Below are positions 46,001 through 51,290 of a DNA stretch of 64,000 nucleotides, piece by piece (within the stretch, counting starts at the first letter, position 1; each line of letters starts with the position of its first letter). Below the pieces are notes generated by a model that ran no database searches, was not told the DNA's origin, and worked only from the letters and a program-made list of their open reading frames with translations. Source of the stretch: Bactrocera neohumeralis (taxonomy: Eukaryota; Arthropoda; Insecta; Diptera; Tephritidae); the NCBI RefSeq assembly GCF_024586455.1, contig NW_026089625.1:310001-374000 (forward strand), written 5' to 3'. A program made the translations under genes and the position numbers.

Positions 46001-47912
46001 ATAACATCTCAAGGCCGTTCTGGGTCAGGGTAAACTGAGAGAGTTCTAAGGAATTCGATTTCAGCAAGGTTCACATTTGAGTGGTTGTAGGTTTACTGAC
46101 TGGATATTGTCCTATCGAGATTCATGCAGAAACAAATCTTACCGGATGTCTGTTGCATCAGTTTTTGAAGAAAATGATGTAGAACCATCGCAACACTTCG
46201 AACGCCCCGCTTTTGCGAGATCAAGGATTGAAACTTCTAAGACATCTAGGTGACAGAGCCGAAATAGAAATAAAACACCTTAACTCATTTAAGACAGATA
46301 CAGAACTGATTTCCAATTACAGTGTCTACTCGTTTGGCGTCACAAATGGCTTTAGATAACAGTCTAGGCAATGCTGAGGGATCCTCCATTTAACCTAAAC
46401 TTATCCAACCTATCCTAACCTTCAAATATGTCTTTTGAGATCATGAGCGTTTGGCGGCTCTCACAACAATGCCAACATTTTCTCTGGTGTTCTCAATAAA
46501 TGTAAAACAGCTTTTTAATTATCAGTTTCAATCAAAATATTTTGACAAAAGCGATCACATCAGAAAGTTCTGATAAAAATTTAAAGGTTACTTCCCTCCC
46601 TATTTCGAAAAACAGCTCACAACATTAAAAACTGTAATTAAAGTGAAACATTAAATTGTTATTTTAAGGTAAAGCCATTGCAACAACGAAATATTCGCTC
46701 ACAGCATGACTCTCAGCCGCAAACCGCCTTTCGACGTGTCAGCGTAATTAAAGTTGAAATTTTGCGGCACGCGCTAAAAATTCTTAATGAAACGGCCACT
46801 GGCTGGACGCAAGCAACAAGGGACGCATGTGAGTGAGAGTGAGTAAAGAAGTGAAAAAAAAATGAGAATTTCTGTAACAATGCTGACTTATTTTCAACTT
46901 TAACTCTTAATGCCGTTGCTACGATTTCTATTTCTAAATTAATTCCGAGCAAACTGAGAAAAGAAAGGGCGAATATAGTGCAATAACAAAGCAATTACTA
47001 CGCTCAAGGCCAACAAGTGGAAATAAATAAAACGACGTACTAAAACAAAAAAATTAGCACTACTAGCACTAATGGCGATCTCTACCTTCCCTGGTATTTT
47101 ATATGCATAACGGCGAGTTGAGAGAAAATTAATTTTCCACATCCTGGTTGAGCAAGTGTGACAATGGTTATAAACAATTTCATTCATGAGTACTTCTTAC
47201 ATGCTTATAGGCATGTATGTATGTACATTAGGGTGCACCTTAGCTATACGGGAGAAAAAAAATATAGCGCACAGGGCATCACACCCCCCCCCAAAAGTTG
47301 CATTAGAGTATAATATTATGTTCTGCAAAAAATTTTGGCGATTGGAGTAAAGTGACCATGTTATACAAAATTTGTAAAACATGGTCACTTTACCCTCGTT
47401 GCGGCACGTCTTCCCATTATCCAATCGCCAAAATTTTTTGCAGAACATAATATTATACTCTAATGCAACTTTTGGGGGGGTGTGGTGCCCTGTACGCTAT
47501 ATTTTTTTTCTCCCGTATAGCTAAGGTGCACCCTAATGTACATATACTATACTTTTATGCTCGACCAGCCCATGATCATTGTCCATGTTTTTCTTCATTT
47601 ATTGTCTCATATAAAATATATACATATGTATGTACATATGGACTAGTATGTATGTAATATAAGTATAAAATAGCAGCAGTGTTTTTTTTTTTTTACTTAC
47701 GTCAACCGAATATCCGCCACTTGCCGGAAATATCTTCAACGCTGGATTCTCTTTCGGCGTATAGCGATAAAATTCCCGTCGTCCACGATACCATTTAACT
47801 GTATATAGATTTTCATATTCCAGGTTGTAATTGCAGATTAAGATGGCGTTATCGCCACGTTTAACGGCCGAAGGTATGGAGACGCTCACATTGCTCAGCG
47901 CCGTGCTGCTGT
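30765..47912 (-). CDS. beat: Beat (Beaten path) family protein, six 3' exons, 5' exon missing
   Basis: Six minus-strand exons (47701-47912, 42339-42465, 42101-42234, 37925-38047, 37663-37846, 30765-31066) have GT..AG borders and compatible phases. They join to about 360 residues ending in TGA. Two Ig domains are visible: Ig1 has Cys27, Trp41 in VKWYRGRREF and Cys92 in KYSCEVSA; Ig2 has Cys139 in NGNCSS, WW at 152-153 and Cys202 in LKCSARI. Segments such as RREFYRYTPKENP, CEVSADAPSF and VVELPTQRP are Beat hallmarks. Beat proteins are secreted or membrane-tethered neuronal ligands that bind Sidestep-family receptors and control motor-axon defasciculation and targeting; this role is inferred from the family. 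The symbol is given at family level only: I favour the Beat-III group but cannot assign a paralogue. The signal-peptide exon must lie upstream of 47912 and end in phase 1; none was recognised. Confidence 0.9.
31158..31468. mobile_element. Internally deleted mariner (MITE-like), carrying a LINE tail
   Basis: Both GTAGTCG-type ends are present: AGTCGAAAAAGTCTTTTCG on the left, and the reverse ending CGACTACCC at 31468 followed by TA. The left TIR is joined almost directly to the last ~120 bp of the mariner (TGGTAGACCGAAATGGTACA), so the transposase gene is gone. The insert at 31283-31406 lies inside. The element is in the last Beat intron, about 90 bp upstream of the final coding exon. Confidence 0.85.
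31283..31406 (+). mobile_element. 5'-truncated RTE-type LINE tail nested in the mariner
   Basis: Plus-strand frame LGISNWRHVEKRRNDWRAVV followed by NSAIIA and a stop is the C-terminus of an RTE-clade reverse transcriptase. A short 3' UTR and an AAGAAGAAG tail follow. It is flanked by an 11-bp direct repeat, AAATATAAACA, at 31272-31282 and 31407-31417, the expected target-site duplication. Confidence 0.85.
31495..31774 (-). repeat. Dispersed repeat B, copy 3, part 1
   Basis: Contains AGCTGCACCAGATTTTG, TTTGATCGGTCAGTTTGTAT, GATTCCGATGGTTCAGTCTG and GGCGGTTCCGACAAATGAGC in the order seen at 41696-42035. It is interrupted at 31775 by a mariner and resumes at 32441. Confidence 0.65.
31775..32440 (+). 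mobile_element. Mariner catalytic-half copy (GTAGTCG family) inside repeat B
   Basis: Plus-strand pieces: CDSLLKRNEIEPFLKRVVT, EDEKC (a GDEKW site with W to C), KRGKAQQRVVKSGWTLRKIM, TIHYELLQ, DNTRPHISF (second Asp), and then a frame-broken PDLAPSDY region. The 5' third and left TIR are missing, and the right end lacks the last ~20 bases (AAATACGAAAAGATC). Stops and indels occur throughout. Confidence 0.85.
32441..32515 (-). repeat. Dispersed repeat B, copy 3, part 2
   Basis: AAATCTCCGACATTTC and AACTTAATATACCCTGTGCA, followed by GGATATAAAA, are the end of repeat B and continue part 1 across the mariner. Confidence 0.65.
32516..34389. other. Intron DNA without a recognised element
   Basis: This part of the 6.6-kb last Beat intron is AT-rich. 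It has an especially dense run of TACATA/TATGTA motifs at 32800-32835, 33000-33065, 33690-33725 and 33880-33900. No coding sequence was seen. Confidence 0.5.
34390..35225 (-). mobile_element. RTE-type LINE fragment, reverse transcriptase domain
   Basis: Minus-strand frames: NATEADRLAAELIKAGVQEL, then MPNDWNMSVFCSIQTKGDPI, ANYRGISLLNIADEVLSSVL and YERLNSIVNKLIRPI, the N-terminal fingers of an RTE reverse transcriptase. DTHYLFVRFKAAVDS (palm) follows, then a deletion, and finally LRWVGHDVR from the C-terminal region. The YADD catalytic motif is absent (deleted). Frame shifts occur between blocks. The same clade supplies the small tail at 31283-31406. Confidence 0.85.
35226..36559. other. Intron DNA without a recognised element
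   Basis: An AAC microsatellite (35750-35774) explains the Thr/Val-rich frames on both strands. No transposon protein or splice-consistent exon was found. Confidence 0.5.
36560..37330 (+). mobile_element. LINE RNase H fragment (I/LOA type), split by a mariner
   Basis: Before the mariner the plus strand reads ELFTNGSKLKGKVRGGVFYR. After it come ALRSLTMSSKLVKESM, then LLWVPGHSEIGN, a stop, KADEFAKKK and CFRALGAG. Together these are the RNase H domain of an RNase-H-bearing LINE, also present at 45.6-46.0 kb. The middle is lost or displaced by the insertion at 36736-37135. Confidence 0.75.
36736..37135 (+). mobile_element. Mariner copy (CAGGGTTTGTCC-TIR family), nested in LINE
   Basis: Plus-strand blocks: FRWHQAFLEGREEVANEDR, a deletion, then IVFFNIKGIIHHEFVSPG, QTVNAKFYVEVLKRLK, LHHDNAPAHTVILVNSYLTK (second catalytic Asp) and GIPTLPQTPYS. 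After another deletion comes the right TIR, whose reverse begins CAGGGTTTGTTCGGAAAG. The left TIR and 5' region are missing. It is closely related to the copy at 15015-15600 and shares the TETFDMI-to-AFF type of internal deletion. Confidence 0.8.
37663..37846 (-). CDS. beat: Beat exon e: end of Ig2 and juxtamembrane region
   Basis: The exon follows a 78-bp intron with a tttgcag acceptor. It starts LKCSARIYDIY, which supplies the second Ig2 cysteine, and continues with EEDRPRILASGRSPELNMYP, a Beat-specific tail, then an acidic DEHNELYLTHYN segment. A strong GTAAGT donor follows after 61 codons plus one base. Read-through would hit a stop three codons later (NSK-stop), so an alternative short isoform is possible in principle. 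Confidence 0.92.
37925..38047 (-). CDS. beat: Beat exon d: middle of second Ig domain
   Basis: The exon has 41 codons in phase 0 on both sides. The acceptor is ttttcaag and the donor is GTATTG, a weak consensus. It encodes PPPDSVRTFGIQRHF, followed by NLESAIVEINIVAELHHF and KGRLK, the strands before the last Ig2 cysteine. It is separated from the upstream exon by a 4.05-kb intron that contains mariner and repeat B sequence. Confidence 0.9.
38095..38185 (-). mobile_element. Mariner 3' end fragment (GTAGTCG family)
   Basis: GTTACTCGAAATAGTCTTTTGG followed by AATCAAGCTTCAACTTATTT matches the reverse of the mariner 3' terminus. About 90 bp remain, 50 bp upstream of a Beat exon. Confidence 0.65.
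38186..40860. other. Intron DNA, repeat-poor, with simple repeats
   Basis: Contains a (GT)n tract at 38600-38622 and a GC-rich GGCGCTGGCGTT tandem at 39022-39067. The frames at 38699-39233 are low-complexity shadows. No splice-consistent exon was found. Confidence 0.45.
39022..39067. repeat. GGCG(C/T)T tandem repeat
   Basis: About seven copies of the 6-mer GGCG(C/T)T form an island of high GC in AT-rich DNA. On the minus strand it would encode a Pro/Ala/Thr repeat in one frame, but no gene context supports translation. Confidence 0.7.
40861..41690 (+). mobile_element. Mariner (GTAGTCG family), without TIRs
   Basis: The copy starts inside the 5' UTR (CATTGTGCCATATTG matches 8055-8070). Coding pieces are IVEKVDEIME, a shifted LNHLKKAGYK block, WVPQEFAS, a TGDEKWIKCDNDV catalytic site, a gap, DNSRPHTFL-like, and a well-kept MHPPYSPDLAPSDYHL, followed by REACENYLSQF. 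The third catalytic Asp is intact; the region between the first and second is deleted. It runs straight into repeat B at 41696. Confidence 0.85.
41696..42035 (-). repeat. Dispersed repeat B, copy 4
   Basis: This copy is fairly complete and shows the ordered blocks TCAAATGAAAAAGTTATCC, GATTCCGATAGTTCAGTTTG, GCGGTTCCGGCAAATGAGCA, GAGGGACTAGTTAGCC and a closing TATATCCTGCTCAGAGTAT. It lies 65 bp from the donor side of a Beat exon. Confidence 0.7.
42101..42234 (-). CDS. beat: Beat exon c: linker and start of second Ig domain
   Basis: The exon is separated from the preceding one by a 104-bp intron and runs from a tttgtag acceptor to a GTAGGT donor. It has two bases plus 44 codons. It encodes LPTQRPVITGIHSRYRLGD, the inter-domain linker and strand A, then the first cysteine of Ig2 in NGNCSSDF and the tryptophan core in LSWWINDLQ. 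Possible sequons are NCS and NLS. It ends in phase 0. Confidence 0.93.
42339..42465 (-). CDS. beat: Beat exon b: end of first Ig domain
   Basis: The exon is bounded by acceptor tttgcag and donor GTGAGT and has 127 bp, 42 codons plus one base. It begins ATGGCCGAATCG, but the Met is internal rather than a start. It carries the sequon NAT, the second Ig1 cysteine in KYSCEVSADAPSF, and ends EMEVV plus the first base of a Glu codon completed by the next exon. Its phase matches both neighbours exactly, which is strong support for the splice model. Confidence 0.93.
42466..43264. other. Intron DNA without a recognised element
   Basis: AT-rich sequence at the 3' part of the 5.2-kb Beat intron. No transposon protein or exon was recognised. 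Confidence 0.45.
43265..44010 (+). mobile_element. Mariner of a fourth lineage, internally deleted
   Basis: The N-terminal half reads MSEFIEQRSSIKCCLRNEIS, then LALRMLQKAFG, a shifted KSVCKWYNEFKVDRGSVEK, and a second HTH (TIGDFADSLGVSFGSVQAI-like). After a jump come GDETWIYAYDSEKPEYG (first Asp), PPYSPDLAPCDFWLLSKLKR (third Asp) and WHKCIAAGGDYFEGDEM at the C-terminus. The block with the second Asp is deleted, so the copy cannot be catalytic. The 5' context GAGATACGCGTCGTTTTGTG is typical of a mariner leader. TIRs were not resolved. Confidence 0.8.
44594..44960 (-). pseudogene. Cysteine-rich ORF, possible secreted-protein gene fragment
   Basis: One frame reads MPYSKKFEDEMLKIRLNY, then ECLTDIEKSPHCKFLVSYRI and LGDKCMPG, and stops at CAC-TGA. 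One base out of frame the sequence continues CPLTYLCNTCNFLEYYPLC, ADQIAWETVFTQEF and CKTSMCC before a proper stop. A single-base frame shift would therefore unite a roughly 105-residue, cysteine-rich polypeptide. No signal peptide, upstream exon or family was recognised. It could be a decayed retrocopy or an exon of an unknown gene inside the Beat intron. Confidence 0.4.
44985..46425 (+). mobile_element. LINE fragment (RNase-H-bearing I/LOA type), RT thumb to 3' tail
   Basis: Plus-strand blocks in order: STKYLECIF and RARKVTVALYCSS (RT thumb, as at 1-754); PIMFYGNFVRWKALEK; KCIAAKAALRLRESGHL; SLGLPDRCRFFQAEVAA-like and VNIHSDSRAV (RNase H); SSKLVKASLDFLSLASSYFV; and IRLVWVPGP. The element ends with a TTTAACCTAAACTTATCC tail near 46420. 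Many stops and frame shifts occur, and a hairpin interrupts the RT part at 45074-45151. Confidence 0.7.
45074..45151. repeat. Imperfect hairpin, 32-nt arms
   Basis: Left arm 45074-45105 and right arm 45120-45151 are reverse complements at 28 of 32 positions, with a 14-nt loop. Each arm contains a GGCGGAACG-like core. It lies between two RT-thumb blocks of the LINE fragment. Confidence 0.75.
46426..47228. other. Intron DNA without a recognised element
   Basis: No coding sequence or transposon protein was recognised. The sequence is AT-rich and contains GAGTGAGAGTGAGT near 46830. Confidence 0.45.
47221..47543. repeat. 8-bp direct repeats ATGTACAT flanking the MITE
   Basis: Identical octamers lie immediately outside the MITE ends and are interpreted as its target-site duplication. 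Confidence 0.6.
47229..47535. mobile_element. Foldback MITE, probably hAT-type, 307 bp
   Basis: Ends TAGGGTGCACC and GGTGCACCCTA are the tips of about 115-bp near-perfect inverted arms (to about 47346 and from about 47432). They differ mainly by C-run length (nine C against seven to eight G) and a few substitutions. The centre has its own inverted repeat (AAAGTGACCATGTT with its complement) beside a unique GTTGCGGCACGTCTTCC stretch. ATGTACAT flanks it exactly on both sides (47221-47228 and 47536-47543), an 8-bp target duplication as made by hAT transposases. The TSD is self-complementary and similar motifs are common here, so a TA duplication is the alternative. Confidence 0.85.
47701..47912 (-). 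CDS. beat: Beat exon a: first Ig domain, N-terminal half
   Basis: The exon opens after a ttcgcag acceptor at 47913-47914 with two bases of a split codon, so the missing upstream exon must end in phase 1. It encodes about 70 residues, including SIPSAVKRGDNAILIC (first Ig cysteine) and VKWYRGRREFYRYTPKENP, the most conserved Beat stretch. It closes in phase 0 at a GTAAGT donor (47695-47700). An N-glycosylation sequon (NVS) lies near the start. The exon is followed in the intron by a foldback MITE about 160 bp away. Confidence 0.92.
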
Positions 47913-49341
47913 CTGCGAATAAACGAATCAAAAAAGTAAAAATCGCATAAGTGGGCAGTAAGTGGATGAAGCGCTTGTGAACAGAACATCGGAAAATGTA
48001 ATAAAAATACTTAAAAACAGAAACTTTGTACTTGGCTTTTGCTGCTTTTGCTCGTCTGTCTTCCGTGTATTGTTTTCCAAGTTGAATATTAATTTTTTGC
48101 GCCAGCCTTTAAGCTGCAGTTTCTCGTATGCGCGGCAACATGTGGTGATACACACAACGCAGCAGCGGACACTTCAATTATATTAATTGATTGTCAGCAA
48201 CTTTATATGGTGGAGACATGAAATTGCATTACAAATTAAAATTTCACACAAAAAAACTTTTGACGCCGGCGTAAGTGAAAGTTGTGGATTACTGTACACT
48301 TCTATTATGAGCACATGTGCGGAGAGAATTTAAAAAGTGACGGCAATTGTATTTATTTTTTATTGGTATAAGCCTTACGCTCTCCAACCGAACTTGAAAT
48401 TTAAAATTCCTGAAACTTATAAAAAATTTAAAATCGAAAATACACGACATGCGTAGCCAACAACAAACACGCAGCTCCGTCATCAACAACACGCCATACA
48501 AAAAACTTTCGAACGCCAAAAACGTCATCGAAATCTTTTGGGCGCCCAGCAAAAGTTGGAGCGACGAATTTCAAAAACGAAAATCAACTTAGCTTCAGAA
48601 GTGGGTCAACCAAAAAGCTTCGTAGCCAAATATGCACGATCGTGTACCGTGACAGCGATACCCTCAGCGATATACATATACTCATATGGGCATATACACA
48701 TAATATACATATTATATATATGTACATATGTACATACACATATCAGAGTGCTCAAAAATATTGGACGGTGCTGCTTTAGCGTCGCAGAAAACCCGAAACA
48801 TGCGTTGGGTGTACAGCAAAGAGCGCTGTTAATCAGTTCCAATCGTTGACGTAGTTGCTGCCAACGCCACTAATTGCTGACATCGCACAATGGTAATGGA
48901 AGCGCCACTAAGCGATAAGCACTTGGAGCGGAATTTGGAAGGGCCTTGCTTTTGCTCGATGATCGCCTGTTCATAGGCGTGTAGTTCACTTCCTAGATGA
49001 GCTGAAAGCGAAAGCGAAATAAATGGCGGCAATCAAATGAACGTGAAACGTGTGAACTCTTTGTAATGTTTATTTTGTTTATAAAAATTATTAGTAGCTT
49101 TCTTTAGACTGCGAGAGAAATACATATATACAAGTACATATGTACTATGACATGAGCTTAATCGGTCCATACTCGAAACGCATAATTACATACATATGTA
49201 TATCGTTATCATAAACATTTCAAAATGGAAAGACTTTTATCATTAAGATTTATTCTCTTACTAAGTAATTTCGTTTGATGATATCACCTGGTCTTATTTT
49301 TTCGCAAGCTAACTTCACACTTAACTGCTTTACTATTATAT
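47913..49341. other. No gene seen upstream of the first Beat exon found
   Basis: Searched on the minus strand for a signal-peptide exon ending in phase 1 before GT; none is convincing. A dense TACATA/TATGTA run lies at 48670-48745. Confidence 0.45.
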
Positions 49342-49495
49342 AGGTAGTCGAAAAAGTCTTTTCGTATTTTTAATTAAATTCCAACTTATTTTTTTATTTA
49401 TATTTTTGTATTAAATAAATAAACAAATACATATATACCATTTTGGTCGACCACTTTTTGCCATTTTTCCGCCAGAGATATAGTTCTATCAATTT
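49342..49495 (-). mobile_element. Mariner 3' end fragment (GTAGTCG family)
   Basis: GGTAGTCGAAAAAGTCTTTT, then TAAATTCCAACTTATTT and GGTCGACCACTTTTTGCC, reverse of the mariner 3' end. It is followed in opposite orientation by a catalytic-domain piece. Confidence 0.8.
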
Positions 49496-49612
49496 TGCAC
49501 CAGCATTGTTGCTGGTGACGAAAAGTGGGATGATTAAAAGAATATAAAAAGCAAGAGATCATGGTCTAAAAAGCATGAACCCGCTCTAATCAAAACACTT
49601 CAAAGACCTATA
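49496..49612 (+). mobile_element. Mariner catalytic-site fragment in opposite orientation
   Basis: GCTGGTGACGAAAAGTGGGATG and AAGAGATCATGGTCTAAAA correspond to the GDEKW...KRSWS region of the transposase, on the plus strand and head-to-head with the 3' fragment before it. Confidence 0.6.
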
Positions 49613-49724
49613 GCCACCAAAAAAAGGATAAAGTGATAATCGAGATTTCATTATCCGTCATTTACATATTTTTCAAATACCGTATTTGTGTAAAGTTTTA
49701 TTCCGCTATCATCATTGGATCCTA

Positions 49725-50108
49725 ATATATATATTATACAGAGAAGGCATCAGATGGGATTCAAATTAGCGTTATATTGGAAGAAGGCGTGGTTGTGTAC
49801 CGATTTCGGTTTTCGCCATTTTGTGGGCGTGGCAGTTGGCCGAGTTTGCCCATCTTCGAACTTAAGAAATACGTGTACCAAGTTTCATCATGACATCTCA
49901 ATTTTTACTCAAGTTACAGCTTGCACGGACGGACGGACGGACAGACAGACAGACAGACATCCGGATTTCAACTCTACTCGTCACACCGATCACTTTGGTG
50001 TATATAACCCTATATCTGACTCTTTTAGTTTTAGGACTTACAAACAACCGTTATGTGAACAAAACTATAATGCTCTCCTTAGCAACTTTGTTGCGAGAGT
50101 ATAAAAAT
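49725..50108 (+). repeat. Dispersed repeat A, longer copy
   Basis: Contains GGCGTGGTTGTGTACCGATT, CATTTTGTGGGCGTGGCAGT, GTGTACCAAGTTTCATCATG, a GGAC/AGAC tetranucleotide tract (49925-49959) and the terminal TTGCGAGAGTATAAAAATG. Its inverse occurs at 4800-5085. I recognise it as an abundant non-coding repeat of tephritid genomes; the class is unknown to me. Confidence 0.65.
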
Positions 50109-50159
50109 GAAGGTACTTAGTGAATGACCCAAGGTACCTTTTGAGGTATTGGGAAAGTA

Positions 50160-50290
50160 GGCCATGGTTTGCAAAGCTCAGAGGGAAACCACGGAGACTC
50201 TATATCGTCAGCGTGATGAGCTGAGTTCATTGAAACATGTCCGTTTTCCTGTATACATGCGAACTAGTGCTTTAGTTTTTGAGATATCTA
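50160..50290 (+). repeat. Dispersed repeat B, copy 5, part 1
   Basis: GAAACCACGGAGACTC, GATGAGCTGAGTTCATTG and TTTTTGAGATATC match copy 1 (6830-7143). It is broken at the TA at 50289-50290 by the next mariner. Confidence 0.7.
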
Positions 50291-50973
50291 CAAAGTGGGT
50301 TCATTGATTGGAAGTGAAGTTATTGCGTTTTAAGAGTCAGTATGTTTGTGTTATCAGTGCGAAAATGAGCTTCGAACAAAGTGCCAACATCAAATTTTGT
50401 TATAAAATTGGTAAAACTTTTACCGAAACGTTTCAATTGATGAAACAAGCTTTTGGCGATGATTGCCTATCCCTTTGCAGAATGCACGAGTGGTTTCAAC
50501 GTTTTCAAAGTGGTCGTGAGGACATAAATGATCAACATGTGGGCCAATCAAAATACGTGATCACCGGAAATTCCATCGAGACTGTGCGTGAATTCATCAA
50601 AAATCAGCCGAAGTCGTCATTGAAATTCATGGAAATGGAATTGAACATCTCCAAAAACATCGATTTATCGCATTTTGACCAAACATTTGGGCTTACGAAA
50701 GGTGTGTGCAAGGTTTGTTCCGCACAAATTTACTGACGACCAAAAATTGCTCAGAATCCAACATTCGATCGACGCTTGTGACCGATTATTTGACCAAAAA
50801 TCACATTTTAACCATTAACCATACCGGCACGAGCTAAAACACTCGTTCGACATGCTTTTGGACCAAGCAAAAAGCTGTATTGAAGCAGAACGAGTCTATT
50901 TTGAATAAGATAAATTGATTTTGCCATTTGTTCTTTTTTTTTTAAAGTCCTGTTTACTTTGGAACGCACCTTG
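50291..50973 (+). mobile_element. Mariner with both TIRs and TA duplication, internally deleted
   Basis: Starts CAAAGTGGGTTC and ends with the reverse of CAAGGTGCGTTCC, with TA at 50289-50290 and 50974-50975. An intact 142-codon frame (50308-50736) reads MSFEQSANIKFCYKIGKTF, HEWFQRFQSGREDIND and VREFIKNQPKSSLKFMEMEL, the bipartite DNA-binding domain of the lineage related to human GVQW3-type relics. After ELNISK the frame slips and only VPHKFTDDQKLLRIQHS remains before the 3' UTR. The whole D,D34D catalytic domain is deleted. Confidence 0.9.
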
Positions 50974-50975
50974 TA

Positions 50976-51290
50976 TCTAAATCTGAAATTTTTCACACGT
51001 CTTTTTCTTCCCAAGAAACTAGCCATTTATCGGAATAAACAATGTCGAACCGATCCAAATTAAGTTATAGTATGGAAAACTTTTTTATTTGACACGATAT
51101 ATTCACGAAGTTGGCGCTGAGTATTATCCAAGACAATATCGTTCAAATGGGATCACTTAGCATTTAGCTGCCATACAAACTGACTGATGCCAATCAAGAT
51201 AAAAAATTTGTAAATCTTTTTATAGTATAGGAAATGCATCTGTGAAGGGTATTATGGCTTCGATGCAGCCGAAGCTTATGTTTTTGTTTT
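50976..51290 (+). repeat. Dispersed repeat B, copy 5, part 2
   Basis: TCTAAATCTGAAATTTTTCACA continues the GAGATATC break exactly as in copy 1. It contains a TAGCTGCCATACAAACTGAC unit and closes GGCTTCGATGCAGCCGAAG. Confidence 0.75.

Noticed and set aside
47197..47657. Two nearly identical short proteins on opposite strands
   Set aside because: Both arise from the two arms of the foldback MITE, not from genes.
49925..49959. GGAC/AGAC tract as an independent microsatellite or CRISPR-like array
   Set aside because: It is an internal part of dispersed repeat A and has no spacer structure.
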